Source of the DNA: Candidatus Hydrogenedentota bacterium
Lineage (GTDB): Bacteria; Hydrogenedentota; Hydrogenedentia; Hydrogenedentales; CAITNO01
Direction: 5' to 3'
Assembly (NCBI GenBank): GCA_007124105.1
Contig: SLFT01000109.1
Span: 1-5,971 of the forward strand
DNA: 5,971 bases
Shown here: one piece after another, positions 5,854 to 5,971 of the stretch
Position numbering within the stretch: position 1 is the first letter of the stretch
Layout: each line of letters starts with the position of its first letter
The notes under the pieces: generated by a model
Database searches by the model: none
What the model was told of the DNA's origin: nothing
Seen by the model: only the letters and a program-made list of their open reading frames with translations
Program-made: the position numbers and the translations under genes

Positions 5854-5971
5854 CGTTCCCAGGTTCCAGGTTGAAACGCAATCTCACGTCTGTATCCTCG
5901 TTCCCAGATTCCAGGTTGAAACGCAATCTCACGTCTGTATCCTCGTTCCCAGATTCCAGGTTGAAACGCAA
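5854..5971. repeat. 45-bp tandem repeat array, cut by the window edge
   Basis: Two full units (5854-5898 and 5899-5943) and a 28-base partial third (5944-5971) repeat with an exact 45-bp period. Units one and two differ by a single base (G at 5863, A at 5908). Each begins with a 25-base imperfect palindrome, from CGTTCCCAG to GGTTGAAACG, in which six of the eight outermost base pairs match. The remaining 20 bases are also invariant, so this is a simple tandem duplication and not a CRISPR. The core resembles the palindromic GTTCCCA...TGGGAAC dispersed repeats seen in many bacterial genomes, though its right arm (TTGAAACG) departs from symmetry. Copy number is unknown because the array continues beyond the window. 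Confidence 0.9.

Larger units (their letters stand above)
5554..5971. other. Gene-free region upstream of the diguanylate cyclase
   Basis: I see no credible coding sequence here. The first roughly 150 bases are the leader and upstream region of the minus-strand diguanylate cyclase, holding a hairpin and a 14-bp palindrome listed separately; I could not find a convincing -35/-10 pair on the minus strand. The middle holds short inverted repeats and a 9-bp direct repeat. The last 118 bases are a 45-bp tandem repeat running off the window. The translation open across the repeat on the minus strand is a by-product of a period divisible by three. Confidence 0.7.

Noticed and set aside
5854..5971. 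CRISPR array
   Set aside because: The period is 45 bp and the whole unit, including the part that would be a spacer, is identical between copies apart from one base.
5765..5971. Repeat-containing protein on the minus strand
   Set aside because: The open frame results from a repeat period divisible by three; at the right edge it has only a TTG with no visible ribosome site, and after the repeat the translation is low-quality and ends inside intergenic DNA. It stays open to the edge, so a longer gene cannot be wholly excluded.

Overview
The window suggests a mid-to-high-GC, Gram-negative-type environmental bacterium. Protein style (a sugar isomerase beside large secreted glycosidase-like proteins, and a membrane-anchored GGDEF protein) and the repeat-rich intergenic DNA resemble Planctomycetes, Lentisphaerae or Hydrogenedentes-like lineages. 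This placement is an impression from sequence style, not a test, and should be held loosely.

Layout. Positions 1-220 are an upstream region with no convincing gene. It holds a good sigma-70-type promoter (TTGCCC, 17 nt, TATACT) whose -35 box lies inside a perfect 6-bp-arm inverted repeat, a candidate operator. Three genes follow on the plus strand. The first encodes a cytoplasmic TIM-barrel sugar (phosphate) isomerase/epimerase (221-1090). After a single base comes a 300-residue secreted protein of unknown function (1092-1994). After a 99-nt gap comes an 824-residue secreted protein (2094-4568) that looks like a GH42-type beta-galactosidase relative with a carbohydrate-binding-like beta domain inserted in the barrel. 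A diguanylate cyclase with four predicted membrane segments and an intact GGDEF motif and inhibitory site lies convergently on the minus strand (4624-5553). The last 418 bases hold no credible gene but contain several palindromes, a 9-bp direct repeat and the start of a 45-bp tandem repeat array that runs off the right edge.

How it works together. The plus-strand genes read as a small carbohydrate-processing locus: one exported protein that may bind or cleave a glycan, a second exported protein of unknown role, and a cytoplasmic enzyme that may isomerise the released sugar. The substrate cannot be told from the sequence. The first two genes are almost certainly co-transcribed and probably translationally coupled. 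The third may also have its own promoter placed so close to its start codon that a leaderless transcript is possible. The diguanylate cyclase appears to be an independent signalling gene. I see no mobile element, RNA gene or true CRISPR array, and no clearly new multi-gene system. The most unusual items are the domain-inserted glycosidase with an atypical active site, the family-less secreted protein, and the right-edge repeat array.
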